A DNA stretch of 64,000 bases from contig JAXLUM010000002.1 in assembly GCA_046329515.1 (NCBI GenBank), positions 186,001 to 250,000 of the forward strand, in the 5' to 3' direction. Below are positions 34,740 through 43,032 of this stretch, one piece after another. Source of the stretch: Bog-950 sp046329515. Its GTDB lineage: Bacteria > Bacteroidota > Bacteroidia > Chitinophagales > LD1. Position 1 is the stretch's first letter, and each line of letters opens with the position of its first letter. A model generated the notes under the pieces. It did not search any database, was not told the DNA's origin, and worked only from the letters and a program-made list of their open reading frames with translations. The position numbers were made by a program, and so were the translations under genes.

Positions 34740-35776
34740 GCTTCAGTATTTAGGGGTTGATTATCTAACGCAGGCTCGCGGTTTAATATTGCCAGCAGGA
34801 TAAGGGAAAGTAAACCGCCTATAAACATGCTGCCTATTTGTGCCGCCCACACCACTGAACCGAAGGCCCAGCCGATGTTGTATTCTACTCCATACATGGT
34901 TAATACAAAGGCCATAAATACAGGGTAAAAGCCTACGCCACCGGGGCTTAACACAATGGCAAAGCCACACATAAATAAACCGGCCATTGCCGCCCAAATG
35001 CCTAAGCCTGTAGTTTCGCTAAGGGCAGGAAAGCTTACATACACCATCATTAAATAGCAGAACCATATAAATACAGTGTGGAACAGAAACTCCCAGGGGC
35101 GCTTTAAATAACGTATGCTCATTAAGCCTTGCCACAAGCCACGCACGCGTTCCATTACCATAGCCTTTAGTTTATCCCAACCGTGGCGGCGTTGTAAAAA
35201 CCAAAGCACTGTAGCAGCAATTACCATAACTGCTAAGGCGCCCAGTACCCAATACAGGGTGTGGCTTTCGGCGGGTGCGGCATTGGCTGAATTACTTAAC
35301 TCCCCTTTTTTATTCCAAAAAGTAATAAGGCGTTCGCGCTCAAACAGCAGCAGTAAACCGCCTACAGTTAAAATAGAAAGCAGGTCAACAAAACGCTCTA
35401 CCACCATAGTGCCTATTGATTTATCTAAGGGCACTTTTTCGTAACGGGCTAAAACGCTGCAACGTGTAACCTCACCTAAACGCGGAAAAAACAGATTAAA
35501 GAAATACATCATCATTACACTGAAAAATGTATTCCAATAGCCGGGTTTATGGCCGGTAGGTTCCAGCAACTGGCGCCAGCGCTGGGCACGGCTAACATTG
35601 CTTAGTATGCCTAATACAGGGGCCAGCAGTATCCAACCGTAATTAGCGCGGTGGAAAGCATCAATGGTTTTTTCGCGCTCCTGCGGTGTCATGTGGCTAA
35701 CAATCCACCATATAAGGGCAATGCCCAAGCCAAGAGATAAAACCAATTTAAGCGCGCTTACCAGGTGTTTTTTCAA
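34736..35776 (-). CDS. UPF0104 / LPG-synthase-TM-domain flippase-like membrane protein
   Basis: 346 residues, eight to nine TM helices. The first (LVSALKLVLSLGLGIALIWWI) requires the TTG start 3 nt after the panD stop; no ATG precedes it in frame. Conserved pieces include FHRANYGWILLAPVLGILSNVSRAQRW (about 43-70, first cytosolic loop), FNLFFPRLGEVTRCSVLARYEKVPLDKSIGTMVVERFVD and the C-terminal AIVLSPGGVGFYPVFMAFVL. This is the UPF0104/Lysylphosphatidylglycerol synthetase TM family; members act as lipid flippases or glycolipid transporters. A second, unrelated-by-copy member is at 47937-48899. Operon with panD and rfaE2. Confidence 0.85.
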   Translation of the reverse strand: MKKHLVSALKLVLSLGLGIALIWWIVSHMTPQEREKTIDAFHRANYGWILLAPVLGILSNVSRAQRWRQLLEPTGHKPGYWNTFFSVMMMYFFNLFFPRLGEVTRCSVLARYEKVPLDKSIGTMVVERFVDLLSILTVGGLLLLFERERLITFWNKKGELSNSANAAPAESHTLYWVLGALAVMVIAATVLWFLQRRHGWDKLKAMVMERVRGLWQGLMSIRYLKRPWEFLFHTVFIWFCYLMMVYVSFPALSETTGLGIWAAMAGLFMCGFAIVLSPGGVGFYPVFMAFVLTMYGVEYNIGWAFGSVVWAAQIGSMFIGGLLSLILLAILNREPALDNQPLNTEA

Positions 35777-35779
35777 GGC

Positions 35780-36130
35780 TTAGTGTGTAAGTTGGTTTGA
35801 AGAATTAACATGCACAGTAACCGGCTTATGGTTTTTGTATTCCTCCATGGTAACATTGCAGTAGGAAATTACGATAACAATATCGCCTACGGCTACCTTG
35901 CGGGCTGCAGGGCCGTTAAGGCAAATAATACCTGAGCCGCGCTCGCCTTTAATAACGTAGGTTTCAAGGCGTTCGCCGTTGTTTACATTCACAATCTGCA
36001 CCTTTTCATGCTCCACCAGGTTAGCGGCTTCCATCAGGTTCTCATCAATGGTAATGCTACCAATGTAGTTGAGGTCGGCCTGCGTAACCGTAGCACGGTG
36101 AATTTTAGACTTATAAACTGTTATTTGCAT
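35780..36130 (-). CDS. panD: Aspartate 1-decarboxylase
   Basis: 116 residues, a pyruvoyl-dependent enzyme making beta-alanine for pantothenate and coenzyme A. The self-cleavage site YIGSIT is intact (Gly24-Ser25, Ser25 becoming the pyruvoyl group), and KSKIHRATVTQADL and GERGSGIICLNGPAARKVAVGD supply Lys9 and the pocket. The normal length is 115-127. Next to UPF0104 and rfaE2 in one minus-strand run. panC lies 3.6 kb upstream on the same strand, with a large LRR protein gene between them, although in related genomes panC and panD are usually neighbours. Confidence 0.96.
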   Translation of the reverse strand: MQITVYKSKIHRATVTQADLNYIGSITIDENLMEAANLVEHEKVQIVNVNNGERLETYVIKGERGSGIICLNGPAARKVAVGDIVIVISYCNVTMEEYKNHKPVTVHVNSSNQLTH

Positions 36131-36148
36131 AGCGGGCGAAAGTAAACA

Positions 36149-36165
36149 GATTTTAGATTTTAGAT
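36149..36165. repeat. Short AT-rich heptamer microsatellite
   Basis: GATTTTA repeated 2.4 times (GATTTTAGATTTTAGAT), followed by GATTTTGGATT. Heptamers of this kind are typical intergenic microsatellites in Bacteroidota. In the gap upstream of panD. Confidence 0.55.
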
Positions 36166-36291
36166 GGCCGATTTTGGATTAAGACGGACTTGGGCGGCTA
36201 AGCGATAAATATTTAAGAAAAGTTAGGGGAATGGCTGCTAAAATTAGTTGATTAAACATACCCCCTCCGATAATAGCTCAGCAATTATCTC

Positions 36292-36310
36292 GTCCCCCTG
36301 CCAGGGGGAC
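36292..36310. repeat. Intergenic inverted-repeat element (GTCCCCCTG / CAGGGGGAC)
   Basis: Perfect 9-bp arms with a 1-nt loop, set in a longer conserved-looking stretch (TAATAGCTCAGCAATTATCTC before, GGCGCACGCAGTGAGC after). Such GC-rich palindromes recur between genes in Bacteroidota genomes. The gap 36131-36360 holds no other gene. It lies at the 3' end of the LRR gene. Confidence 0.6.
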
Positions 36311-36360
36311 ATGGCGCACGCAGTGAGCTTTATAGCTAAAAAAACAAGCCAAGGGTAAGG

Positions 36361-39300
36361 CTATTCAATTACCAGCCGTTTTAATCCGATTGCGCCATCT
36401 TTTTGTTGAAGGGTAACTACGTATACACCTGCTGCCAATGTGGATGTATTGAGGATAAACTGTTTATTGTTTAATACCTGCGTGCTGATTACTCTACCTG
36501 TTATATCGCGCAATTGCAACAAACCACCTACCGCATTTTGCTCGGCGCTAATGGTTACATAATCTTTTGCAGGGTTAGGATACAATTGGAAGTTGTTGAG
36601 TGGTGTTTCGGAGATGCTTTCCCACCATAAATAAATGGTATCACGTACTGTATGCACACCGCAATTATTGATGGCTTGAGTGCTAACTATATAGGTCTGG
36701 TACTCTTGCAAGTGAATTTTTAACGGGGCATTGAAGCAGCCATCAAAAACATACGTAAATACTTCAAATGAATCAACTCCGGTAAAGGTAGTGTCCCAGC
36801 CACCCGATAATTTCTGAATTTGCCATATCAAAGAATCTGCCTGCACGGTCGATGCATAAATGTATGCACAACTTCCGCAATCATTTGCGTTATCCAACCA
36901 ACCGGTTGGACTGCATGAAGAATACAAAGAAACTTGTGGCAACGCCTCTACCGTCAAACTCAAATTCACCACGCTATCGCAACCATACATACTTTGGAAG
37001 GCATAACTGTAATTGCCCGAAGCAGTGTAATGTGCTGTGCCTAAGAAGAACGTATCTCCCTGGCAGATGGTAACGGCCCAAGGGGTTGGGGTTACTGCCG
37101 GGTAAAACTGCAGGTTGAGCGTTACAATGCTATCGCAACCAAATTGATTTTGCAGGGTGTCCAAGTAGCTTCCTTCAGTAGTTAGCAACTGCCCGTTAAA
37201 GTTGAAGGTATCGCCATTGCAAATGGTTTGGCTAAAGCCAGAAGTATCTGGAACGCAGCCGCGGTTATCCGTAGTGTTGGTTACAACGGGAGCGTTAAAA
37301 TCGAAATAGATGTAGGCCGTATTATATATATGTGCGCCGGGGGCAAGATTCTCTTTGGCTTTTATTTTATACTGAACGTAGCCGTGGCTTGCGGGTTCGT
37401 TGGCATTACTATCGGGCAAATTGATGTTGGGGAAATTAAAGCGCACCACATTACCATTTACAATGGTTTGGTTTTCGTGGCTCCAACTCAGCAATTGGAA
37501 AGTTGATTCATCCAGGTTACTATCCAGCGTATCTAATATGTAAATATGCTGGGCGTAGCTGTTGCCGGTGTTTTGAAAGTTTACGGTATAAGTAAGCCAA
37601 TCGGAACCGATAACTGAACCGGTTGGGTAAACTGTTTTGTTGTTAGGGTCTAACGAAGCTACCACCGTAAAGCAATAAGAGAGGGTGTTGTTTGCGGGGT
37701 TATTGTCGCCTACTGTTGGTGTAAGACTAACATTTAAGCAAACGGATTGACCCGCTTGTGCTGCAGTGTCAATTTTCAACAAAATATTAAATGCAGTTTC
37801 AGGATTGATAGCCGACCAATCAGCAATTGTATAAGTAATACTATTGCCGTTTACCGATGAAGGAGTGAGCGCTCCTACAGCAGGTGCATTATATGATGCC
37901 GGACCCGAAATAGTAATCTGTAACTGGCCACTGAGGTTAGCTGTGTTACAAATCTGCCCCCAGAAGGAGGCGAAATCGCCAGCTTTGATATGAACCAAGG
38001 GCGTTGATGCCGGACGGAATAAGTTGGTAGAGGCTATGGACCAAGCCGACAAATCGAAGCCGGGTTTGCACTGTAATGCAAAATCCATGTTGTAGTCCAT
38101 AGAATCAAGCGCGGTGATGATAGAGGTTTGGGTATTATTTGCAGGGCAGGAAATTATGAATGGGAGGCCTGTTGTATCTACTTTAGTTTGAAATGTACCG
38201 TAGTTCGTATTAAAGAAATAGAAGTTGTCGAAGTAGCCTTGTTGTTGAAGATTGCCCCCCTGGTATAAATCAACCTTTAAGTTTTGAATGTTGGCTTCTG
38301 AAGTGCTTTTAACGCAATCACCATTATCATCTTTATAAAGTTCGCCCGTAATGTTGTAATAAACATCGCAGCCATTGGTGTTGAAGATGTCGCAAAGCGG
38401 CATATTGGTTATTGGCGGAGTAGCATCGCTAATGTCCCCATAATTGGGCAAGCAATGTATGGCTGATGAATCCCATATGAAGGTGTAGATTTGTTTTAAT
38501 TGTGGCAGGCAATGTAGATTAGGAGTGTTTGTTATATCAAGATAAAGTATAGAATCTGGTAATTCCGGTAAAGACTGTATTAGTGTACTGCTGCATACAA
38601 TTTGATTAAGGGATGGCGGGAAAGCGGGAAGACTTAAAACGGGATTACCCTGAATATTCAAATAGTCAAGTTTAGATGGTAATGATGGGAGAGAAGTAAG
38701 CAAATTGCTAACTACACATAGACTGTACATATTATCACAAAGCGGTGGGAGAGATGTTATTTGGTTGTAAGCACAGTTTAACTTAATCACGCTATCCAGT
38801 GAAGGTAACGAGGTGAGATGATTGTTCATACAGCCAAGAGTTCTTAAAGAACCGGGTAAGGATGGCAATTCTGTTAATGCGTTATTCTCGCAGTCCAAGG
38901 TTATGAGGTTAGGGGGCAGAGGCGCAAGTATGGTAGTTGCCCCAATGCCATATATGGAGATATAGGTTAAAGATGAAGGAAACGGTGGAATCGTATCTTT
39001 TGAAGCATTGACGTCCCAGTCGAAGGTTTTAAGCGATTGTGGTAATTGAATAGGGAACTGTAAATAAGGATTCGCCACGCACTTCAGATCAATTAGGTTA
39101 GCCGGCAAAGGAGGCAGGTCCGTTAACTTAGTTCTGCTCAATTCAATAGTTCCAGGCAAATGCGGGAAAGAAGGTAAATAGTCAATGCTATCTTGCGTAA
39201 ATCTGAGCTCAACAAGACTATCAAAGTACTGAATACCATCTAAAGATTTTATTCCCTTATGTACATGTGCTACAAGAGTTTTTTGGCTAATTACCAAAAT

Positions 39301-39453
39301 GTGCGTGGTATCCATTTGGTTGCCGTTAAATGCAGGCGTTAAACCCTGTGCTTTTAAAAATGATACAAATGCAGTATCGGGTATGGTTACCCACTGTGCC
39401 TTGCTAAACGCAAAGAAACATAGCAACAAAATGGAAAGTGATAGTTTTTTCAT
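36361..39453 (-). CDS. Large secreted leucine-rich-repeat protein with T9SS sorting domain
   Basis: 1030 residues with a signal peptide (MKKLSLSILLLCFFAFSKAQ). Residues about 60-340 are about a dozen LRRs of the bacterial LPxLPxxLxxLxCxxNxLxxLP kind, the YopM/IpaH type. A beta region (VYYNITGELYKDDNGDCVKS) and DUF11/DUF7619-like domains (NTGNSYAQHIYILDTLDSNLDESTFQ ... IYFDFNAPVVTNTT) follow, then two copies of an ICxGDTFxFxG...GCDSIVxLxL module, and a type A T9SS tail (NFQLYPNPAKDYVTISAEQN ... GVYVVTLQQ). It would be a surface-exposed or released adhesin or binding protein. It sits between panD and panC and is bracketed by intergenic repeats. Confidence 0.9.
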   Translation of the reverse strand: MKKLSLSILLLCFFAFSKAQWVTIPDTAFVSFLKAQGLTPAFNGNQMDTTHILVISQKTLVAHVHKGIKSLDGIQYFDSLVELRFTQDSIDYLPSFPHLPGTIELSRTKLTDLPPLPANLIDLKCVANPYLQFPIQLPQSLKTFDWDVNASKDTIPPFPSSLTYISIYGIGATTILAPLPPNLITLDCENNALTELPSLPGSLRTLGCMNNHLTSLPSLDSVIKLNCAYNQITSLPPLCDNMYSLCVVSNLLTSLPSLPSKLDYLNIQGNPVLSLPAFPPSLNQIVCSSTLIQSLPELPDSILYLDITNTPNLHCLPQLKQIYTFIWDSSAIHCLPNYGDISDATPPITNMPLCDIFNTNGCDVYYNITGELYKDDNGDCVKSTSEANIQNLKVDLYQGGNLQQQGYFDNFYFFNTNYGTFQTKVDTTGLPFIISCPANNTQTSIITALDSMDYNMDFALQCKPGFDLSAWSIASTNLFRPASTPLVHIKAGDFASFWGQICNTANLSGQLQITISGPASYNAPAVGALTPSSVNGNSITYTIADWSAINPETAFNILLKIDTAAQAGQSVCLNVSLTPTVGDNNPANNTLSYCFTVVASLDPNNKTVYPTGSVIGSDWLTYTVNFQNTGNSYAQHIYILDTLDSNLDESTFQLLSWSHENQTIVNGNVVRFNFPNINLPDSNANEPASHGYVQYKIKAKENLAPGAHIYNTAYIYFDFNAPVVTNTTDNRGCVPDTSGFSQTICNGDTFNFNGQLLTTEGSYLDTLQNQFGCDSIVTLNLQFYPAVTPTPWAVTICQGDTFFLGTAHYTASGNYSYAFQSMYGCDSVVNLSLTVEALPQVSLYSSCSPTGWLDNANDCGSCAYIYASTVQADSLIWQIQKLSGGWDTTFTGVDSFEVFTYVFDGCFNAPLKIHLQEYQTYIVSTQAINNCGVHTVRDTIYLWWESISETPLNNFQLYPNPAKDYVTISAEQNAVGGLLQLRDITGRVISTQVLNNKQFILNTSTLAAGVYVVTLQQKDGAIGLKRLVIE

Positions 39454-39480
39454 AGGCTTTAGGTTAGCCTAAGGTAAAAA

Positions 39481-39578
39481 GAAAAATGTAATACAACCTC
39501 ACCCCTAACCCCTCTCCTAAAGGAGAGGGGAAGAAACACAAAATCACATTCATCCATCTTCTCCTCCTCTTATTGCGG
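39481..39578. repeat. Intergenic repeat, copy 1
   Basis: About 98 bp beginning AAAAATGTAATACAACCTCA and ending CTCTTATTGCGG, with an internal perfect hairpin CCCCTCTCCT-AA-AGGAGAGGGG (39509-39530). Copy 2 follows at a constant 136-bp offset with a handful of mismatches. The gap 39454-39767 contains no gene; these repeats fill it. Confidence 0.85.
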
Positions 39579-39617
39579 CAATGAGGACTGGTAGGTCAAG
39601 CAGCTAACGACAGGATA

Positions 39618-39714
39618 GAAAATGTAATACAACCTCACCCCTGGCCCCTCTCGTAAAGGAGAGGGGAATAAATACAAAATCACATTCATCCATCTTCTCC
39701 TCCTCTTATTGCGG
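39618..39714. repeat. Intergenic repeat, copy 2
   Basis: Second copy, same order of blocks as copy 1 (offset 136 bp): AATGTAATACAACCTCACCC, the hairpin with one mismatch (CCCCTCTCGT-AA-AGGAGAGGGG), then CACATTCATCCATCTTCTCC and CTCTTATTGCGG. Differences are single bases, so this is an old or slightly diverged tandem duplication. Lies just past the panC 3' end. Confidence 0.85.
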
Positions 39715-39767
39715 TGAGGAGGGCTAGGGTCAGGCGATCAAAGACGGGACAGATAGCGGAAGATTTA

Positions 39768-40613
39768 TTACAGTAACATATTATCAATTAACCTTACGCC
39801 ACCAATTTTGGCGGCAACAAGGGCTACCAGTTTTTCTTTTTTGGTATTGGGTGAGGCAAGTGTTTGGGCGTTGCGTATCTGCAGGTATTCGAGCTGGATG
39901 GCGGGGTTAGAAGCGAGTTTTTCTGCCGCCGCCCGTTCCGCCGTTTGAAGTTTGGAGTTTGGAGTTTGGAGTTTCTTTTTGAGCCAGTTGAGCGTTCTTG
40001 ATAATTCTATTGCCGTTTTTCTGGCATCCGCATCCAAGCGCACATTACGGCTGCTCATGGCAAGGCCGTCTTTCTCACGCATAGTAGGCAGGGCTATTAG
40101 TTGGGTTTTAAAGCGGCGCTTGCGTATCAGTTCGCCCACTATCAGTTGTTGCTGGTAATCTTTTAGGCCCATATAGAGGTGGGTGGGCTTTACCATACGC
40201 AGCAGTTTTTCTACCACCTGTGCCATGCCGGCAAAATGCCCGGGGCGGTGTTCACCTTCCAGGGTTTCTGCCAAAAAACCAAAATTAATGGGGTTAGGCT
40301 GGCCAAAACCTTCCGGATACATTTCCTTAACAGAGGGCAGGTAAAGTATATCGCAACCGGCATCCACCAGTTGTTCAATGTCCTTATCCAGGGTTATGGG
40401 GTATTTCTCAAAATCGGCGGGGTCGTTAAACTGGGTGGGATTTACGAAAATGCTGCAAACCGTGATTTTTGAGCGTTTTTGGGCTGTTTTAAGCAAACTG
40501 ATGTGTCCTTGATGTAGGGCACCCATGGTGGGCACAAAGCCGACGGAAAGGCCTGCTTTTCGGAACTTTTTCAGCTCATTATCAAGCTGTTTGGCGGTTT
40601 TAACAATGAGCAT
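39768..40613 (-). CDS. panC: Pantothenate synthetase
   Basis: 281 residues, the usual length. It joins pantoate and beta-alanine with ATP. Core motifs: PTMGALHQGHISLLKTAQ (about 28-46, HxGH), VNPTQFNDPADFEKYP, GEHRPGHFAGMAQVVEKLL, GLKDYQQQLI and LAMSSRNVRLDADAR. The stretch KKLQTPNSKLQTAERAAAE (about residues 212-230) is coded by a CCAAACT-type heptamer repeat that is normally intergenic in this phylum. The insert is in the C-terminal, non-catalytic part, so activity may be retained. Divergent from the glycogen-synthase-like gene, 148 bp apart. Confidence 0.95.
   Translation of the reverse strand: MLIVKTAKQLDNELKKFRKAGLSVGFVPTMGALHQGHISLLKTAQKRSKITVCSIFVNPTQFNDPADFEKYPITLDKDIEQLVDAGCDILYLPSVKEMYPEGFGQPNPINFGFLAETLEGEHRPGHFAGMAQVVEKLLRMVKPTHLYMGLKDYQQQLIVGELIRKRRFKTQLIALPTMREKDGLAMSSRNVRLDADARKTAIELSRTLNWLKKKLQTPNSKLQTAERAAAEKLASNPAIQLEYLQIRNAQTLASPNTKKEKLVALVAAKIGGVRLIDNMLL
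39943..39974. repeat. Heptamer repeat inside panC coding sequence
   Basis: Four and a half heptamers GTTTGGA (the first as GTTTGAA) on the plus strand. Three heptamers equal 21 bp, so changes in threes keep frame. Read on the minus strand it gives LQTPNSKLQT in PanC. Confidence 0.85.
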
Positions 40614-40647
40614 TAGGGGGTGTGATTAAATATAAAAAGCCGGAAAT

Positions 40648-40681
40648 TTTGGGATTTTTCGGGAATTTGTTATTATTTTTG
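40648..40681 (+). promoter_or_regulatory. Strong Bacteroidota-type promoter
   Basis: TTTG (40648-40651), 22-bp spacer, TATTTTTG (40674-40681), full match to the TTTG...TAnnTTTG consensus. It drives the glycogen-synthase-like gene; the predicted transcript starts around 40688, leaving a leader of about 75 nt. Confidence 0.7.
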
Positions 40682-40761
40682 CAGTCCGTTTCAACCCCAA
40701 ACCACACACTATTTGAAACAAACTCTACGTTTTTGTCACTTTTTCAAAACTCAACAATAAT

Positions 40762-41577
40762 ATGGAAAAAAAGAGAATCCTAATTATTACGCAGGAGATG
40801 GATCCATATTTGGCGTTGACCGAAGTTTCCAAAATTGCCAATGAGCTTCCCAAGTATATACTTGAAAGCGGCATGGAAATCAGGGTTTTAATGCCAAAAT
40901 TCGGAATTATCAACGAGCGTCGCCACCGCCTTCATGAGGTAGTGCGCCTTTCAGGGATTAATGTTATAATAAACGATGAAGATTACCCATTAGTAATAAA
41001 AGTGGCTTCTTTACCCGGTGCGCGTTTACAGGTGTATTTCCTTGATAATGAGGATTTCTTTAAGCGTAAGCTGGTTTTCCATGATGAGAACAACAAGTTT
41101 TTTGACGACAATAGCGACCGTATGATATTCTTCTGCAAAGGAGCGCTTGAAACGGTTCGTAAGTTCGGTTGGCCACCAGACATTATTCATTGCTTTGGCT
41201 GGATGACAAGCCTTATACCTATGTATTTGAAAACTACGTATAAGGACGACCCTGTGTTTGCCAATGCAAAAACCATTTACAGCGTAACCAAAAACGAGTT
41301 TAAAGATAAGCTGAAGAATGACTTTGCTACCAAACTGGCTATTAGCGAAGATATTACCAAGAAGGATATTGAACTGTTTAAGGCCGGCGACAATACCAGC
41401 CTGCACTTAGGCGGTTTACAATATGCCGATGCCCTTATGGTAGGTGAAAGCCTTGATGAAAAGGTAAGCACCCAACTTAAAAAGGCGAAAGGCAAACAGG
41501 TGTTTAAGCTATCGGATAAGGAAGAAAACCTGATACCGAGCTTTGCCCAGTTCTACAACAATTTAATGGCCAACTAA
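40762..41577 (+). CDS. Single-lobe glycogen/starch-synthase-like protein (GT5 N-terminal domain)
   Basis: 271 residues, corresponding only to the N-terminal (ADP-glucose-synthase, GT5) lobe; the C-terminal GT1 lobe is absent. The alignment at the start is clear (RILIITQEMDPYLALTEVSK against GlgA's ...SEVAPLVKVGGLADV), but the K-x-G-G motif that binds the donor is replaced by A-L-T-E. The rest (IIHCFGWMTSLIPMYLKTTY) keeps the fold. I therefore read it as a regulatory or binding paralogue, not a polymerase. Truncated GlgA-like proteins of about 270 aa are known in Bacteroidota next to panC. It has a strong promoter and is followed 32 bp later by a DUF4270 gene. Confidence 0.85.
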   Translation: MEKKRILIITQEMDPYLALTEVSKIANELPKYILESGMEIRVLMPKFGIINERRHRLHEVVRLSGINVIINDEDYPLVIKVASLPGARLQVYFLDNEDFFKRKLVFHDENNKFFDDNSDRMIFFCKGALETVRKFGWPPDIIHCFGWMTSLIPMYLKTTYKDDPVFANAKTIYSVTKNEFKDKLKNDFATKLAISEDITKKDIELFKAGDNTSLHLGGLQYADALMVGESLDEKVSTQLKKAKGKQVFKLSDKEENLIPSFAQFYNNLMAN

Positions 41578-41609
41578 GCGTTTGGAGGTTTTTGCTTTAT
41601 TTGCGCCGC

Positions 41610-42941
41610 GTGAAAGAACTACAACTACGAGCTAAATTTTGGCTTCTTATAAAAACAGCACCAGCGATTGTTATCGGCTGGTGCCTTTTTATTTTAAGCG
41701 GGTGTAAGGACCCAGCTATTTTGGATAAGGACCTGTTAAACAACGGTGATAACCCCAACCTTAAAAAGGATACTATCTATGCTAAGGTAAGCTCGCTTTT
41801 TGAGCAACCGGTAAATGCCTATAACATAGGCACCGGCATGGTAGGCAACATTACCGATGACCCTAACTTTGGCAATACCTACGCCGGCTTTTATGCGCAG
41901 TGCCGTATAAGCAGCAACAACGTAAGTTTTGGCACCAACCCGGTGTTGGATTCAGCCGTACTAACTTTACGCTACAGCGGCAGCTACGGTAAGTTTACAC
42001 AGCCTATTGATTTATTGGTATATGAGTTGAACCAGGCTATACTTGATTCGGTTAAATACCGCAGTATTGATGCTTTCCAGGTATACCCTGCACCAATAGG
42101 CGAGATACAGAATTTTATACCCAACACTACCGACAGCGTTTTGGTAGATACAGTTAAGCTGGCCCCGCATTTGCGCGTGCCGCTTACCAATACCTTTGGC
42201 AACAAAATTTTAAATGCGCCAAGTTCTCAATTAGTAGACCTTACGTCTTTTCTTAATTTGTTCAGAGGCTTTTACATAACCAGCAGCCCATCGGCAGCGG
42301 GTAATGGTATTGTTTACCTTGATATACGCAGCGCTATTTCGGGCATTAACCTGTATTACCACAATAGCGATGATACTTTAGCGCATACCTATTTAATACC
42401 TGCCAGTGGAGTAACGGTATCGCACATTGATAATAATTACAGCGGTAAGCCTGCAGCAGCAGCTATTAACAACCCTAACCCTAATGGCGATGCCAAGATG
42501 TTTGTTCAGGGCGGCGCAGGAACGTTTGGCAAAATTGAATTCCCTGACATTTTGGACAGCCTTGAAGATGGTATAGCCATAAACAAAGCAGAATTAATTC
42601 TTACCCAAAGCGTGCCTGACACAGGCTATTTAGCGCCTTTAGTGCTGGACCTTTTCCGCATTAATGATGCAGGACAATCAGAAGATTTATCAGACGCAGG
42701 ACTGAGTTATTTTGGCGGTGTGCGCGTAACCGAAACGGTAAATGGCAAAACGGTTACCCGTTACCATTTTGTTATAACCCGCTATTTGCAGAAACTTATT
42801 GAGAAACAACTGCGCAACAACGGTTTGTATCTGAAAACGGTTTCACCATCAGGCAACACCGAAAGAGTGGTAATAACCAACGATGCAACGGATGCCGATT
42901 TACGCGTAACTTTATTGGTTAAATACACCAAGCTGCCGTAA
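41610..42941 (+). CDS. DUF4270 domain-containing lipoprotein
   Basis: About 443 residues from a GTG at 41610. A basic start (KELQLRAKFWLLIK) and hydrophobic stretch end in a lipobox (ILSGC), then the DUF4270 body: DPAILDKDLL, SLFEQPVNAYNIGTGMVGNITDDPNFGNTYAGFYAQCR, LDSAVLTLRYSG, and AELILTQSVPDTGYLAPLVLDLF. DUF4270 proteins are Bacteroidota outer-membrane lipoproteins of unknown function. A TttaTTTG box (41596-41603) ends 6 nt before the GTG, hinting at its own nearly leaderless start. The gene lies between a GlgA-like gene and glmS, an arrangement I remember in several Bacteroidota. Confidence 0.85.
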   Translation: MKELQLRAKFWLLIKTAPAIVIGWCLFILSGCKDPAILDKDLLNNGDNPNLKKDTIYAKVSSLFEQPVNAYNIGTGMVGNITDDPNFGNTYAGFYAQCRISSNNVSFGTNPVLDSAVLTLRYSGSYGKFTQPIDLLVYELNQAILDSVKYRSIDAFQVYPAPIGEIQNFIPNTTDSVLVDTVKLAPHLRVPLTNTFGNKILNAPSSQLVDLTSFLNLFRGFYITSSPSAAGNGIVYLDIRSAISGINLYYHNSDDTLAHTYLIPASGVTVSHIDNNYSGKPAAAAINNPNPNGDAKMFVQGGAGTFGKIEFPDILDSLEDGIAINKAELILTQSVPDTGYLAPLVLDLFRINDAGQSEDLSDAGLSYFGGVRVTETVNGKTVTRYHFVITRYLQKLIEKQLRNNGLYLKTVSPSGNTERVVITNDATDADLRVTLLVKYTKLP

Positions 42942-43032
42942 GGCGTAATTGATAACCAAATTATTTCCATCTTTTTTCAGAGCCTGATAAACAGAGAACA
43001 CGCATTTTTACAGTACTTAAAACGAAAAGAAT

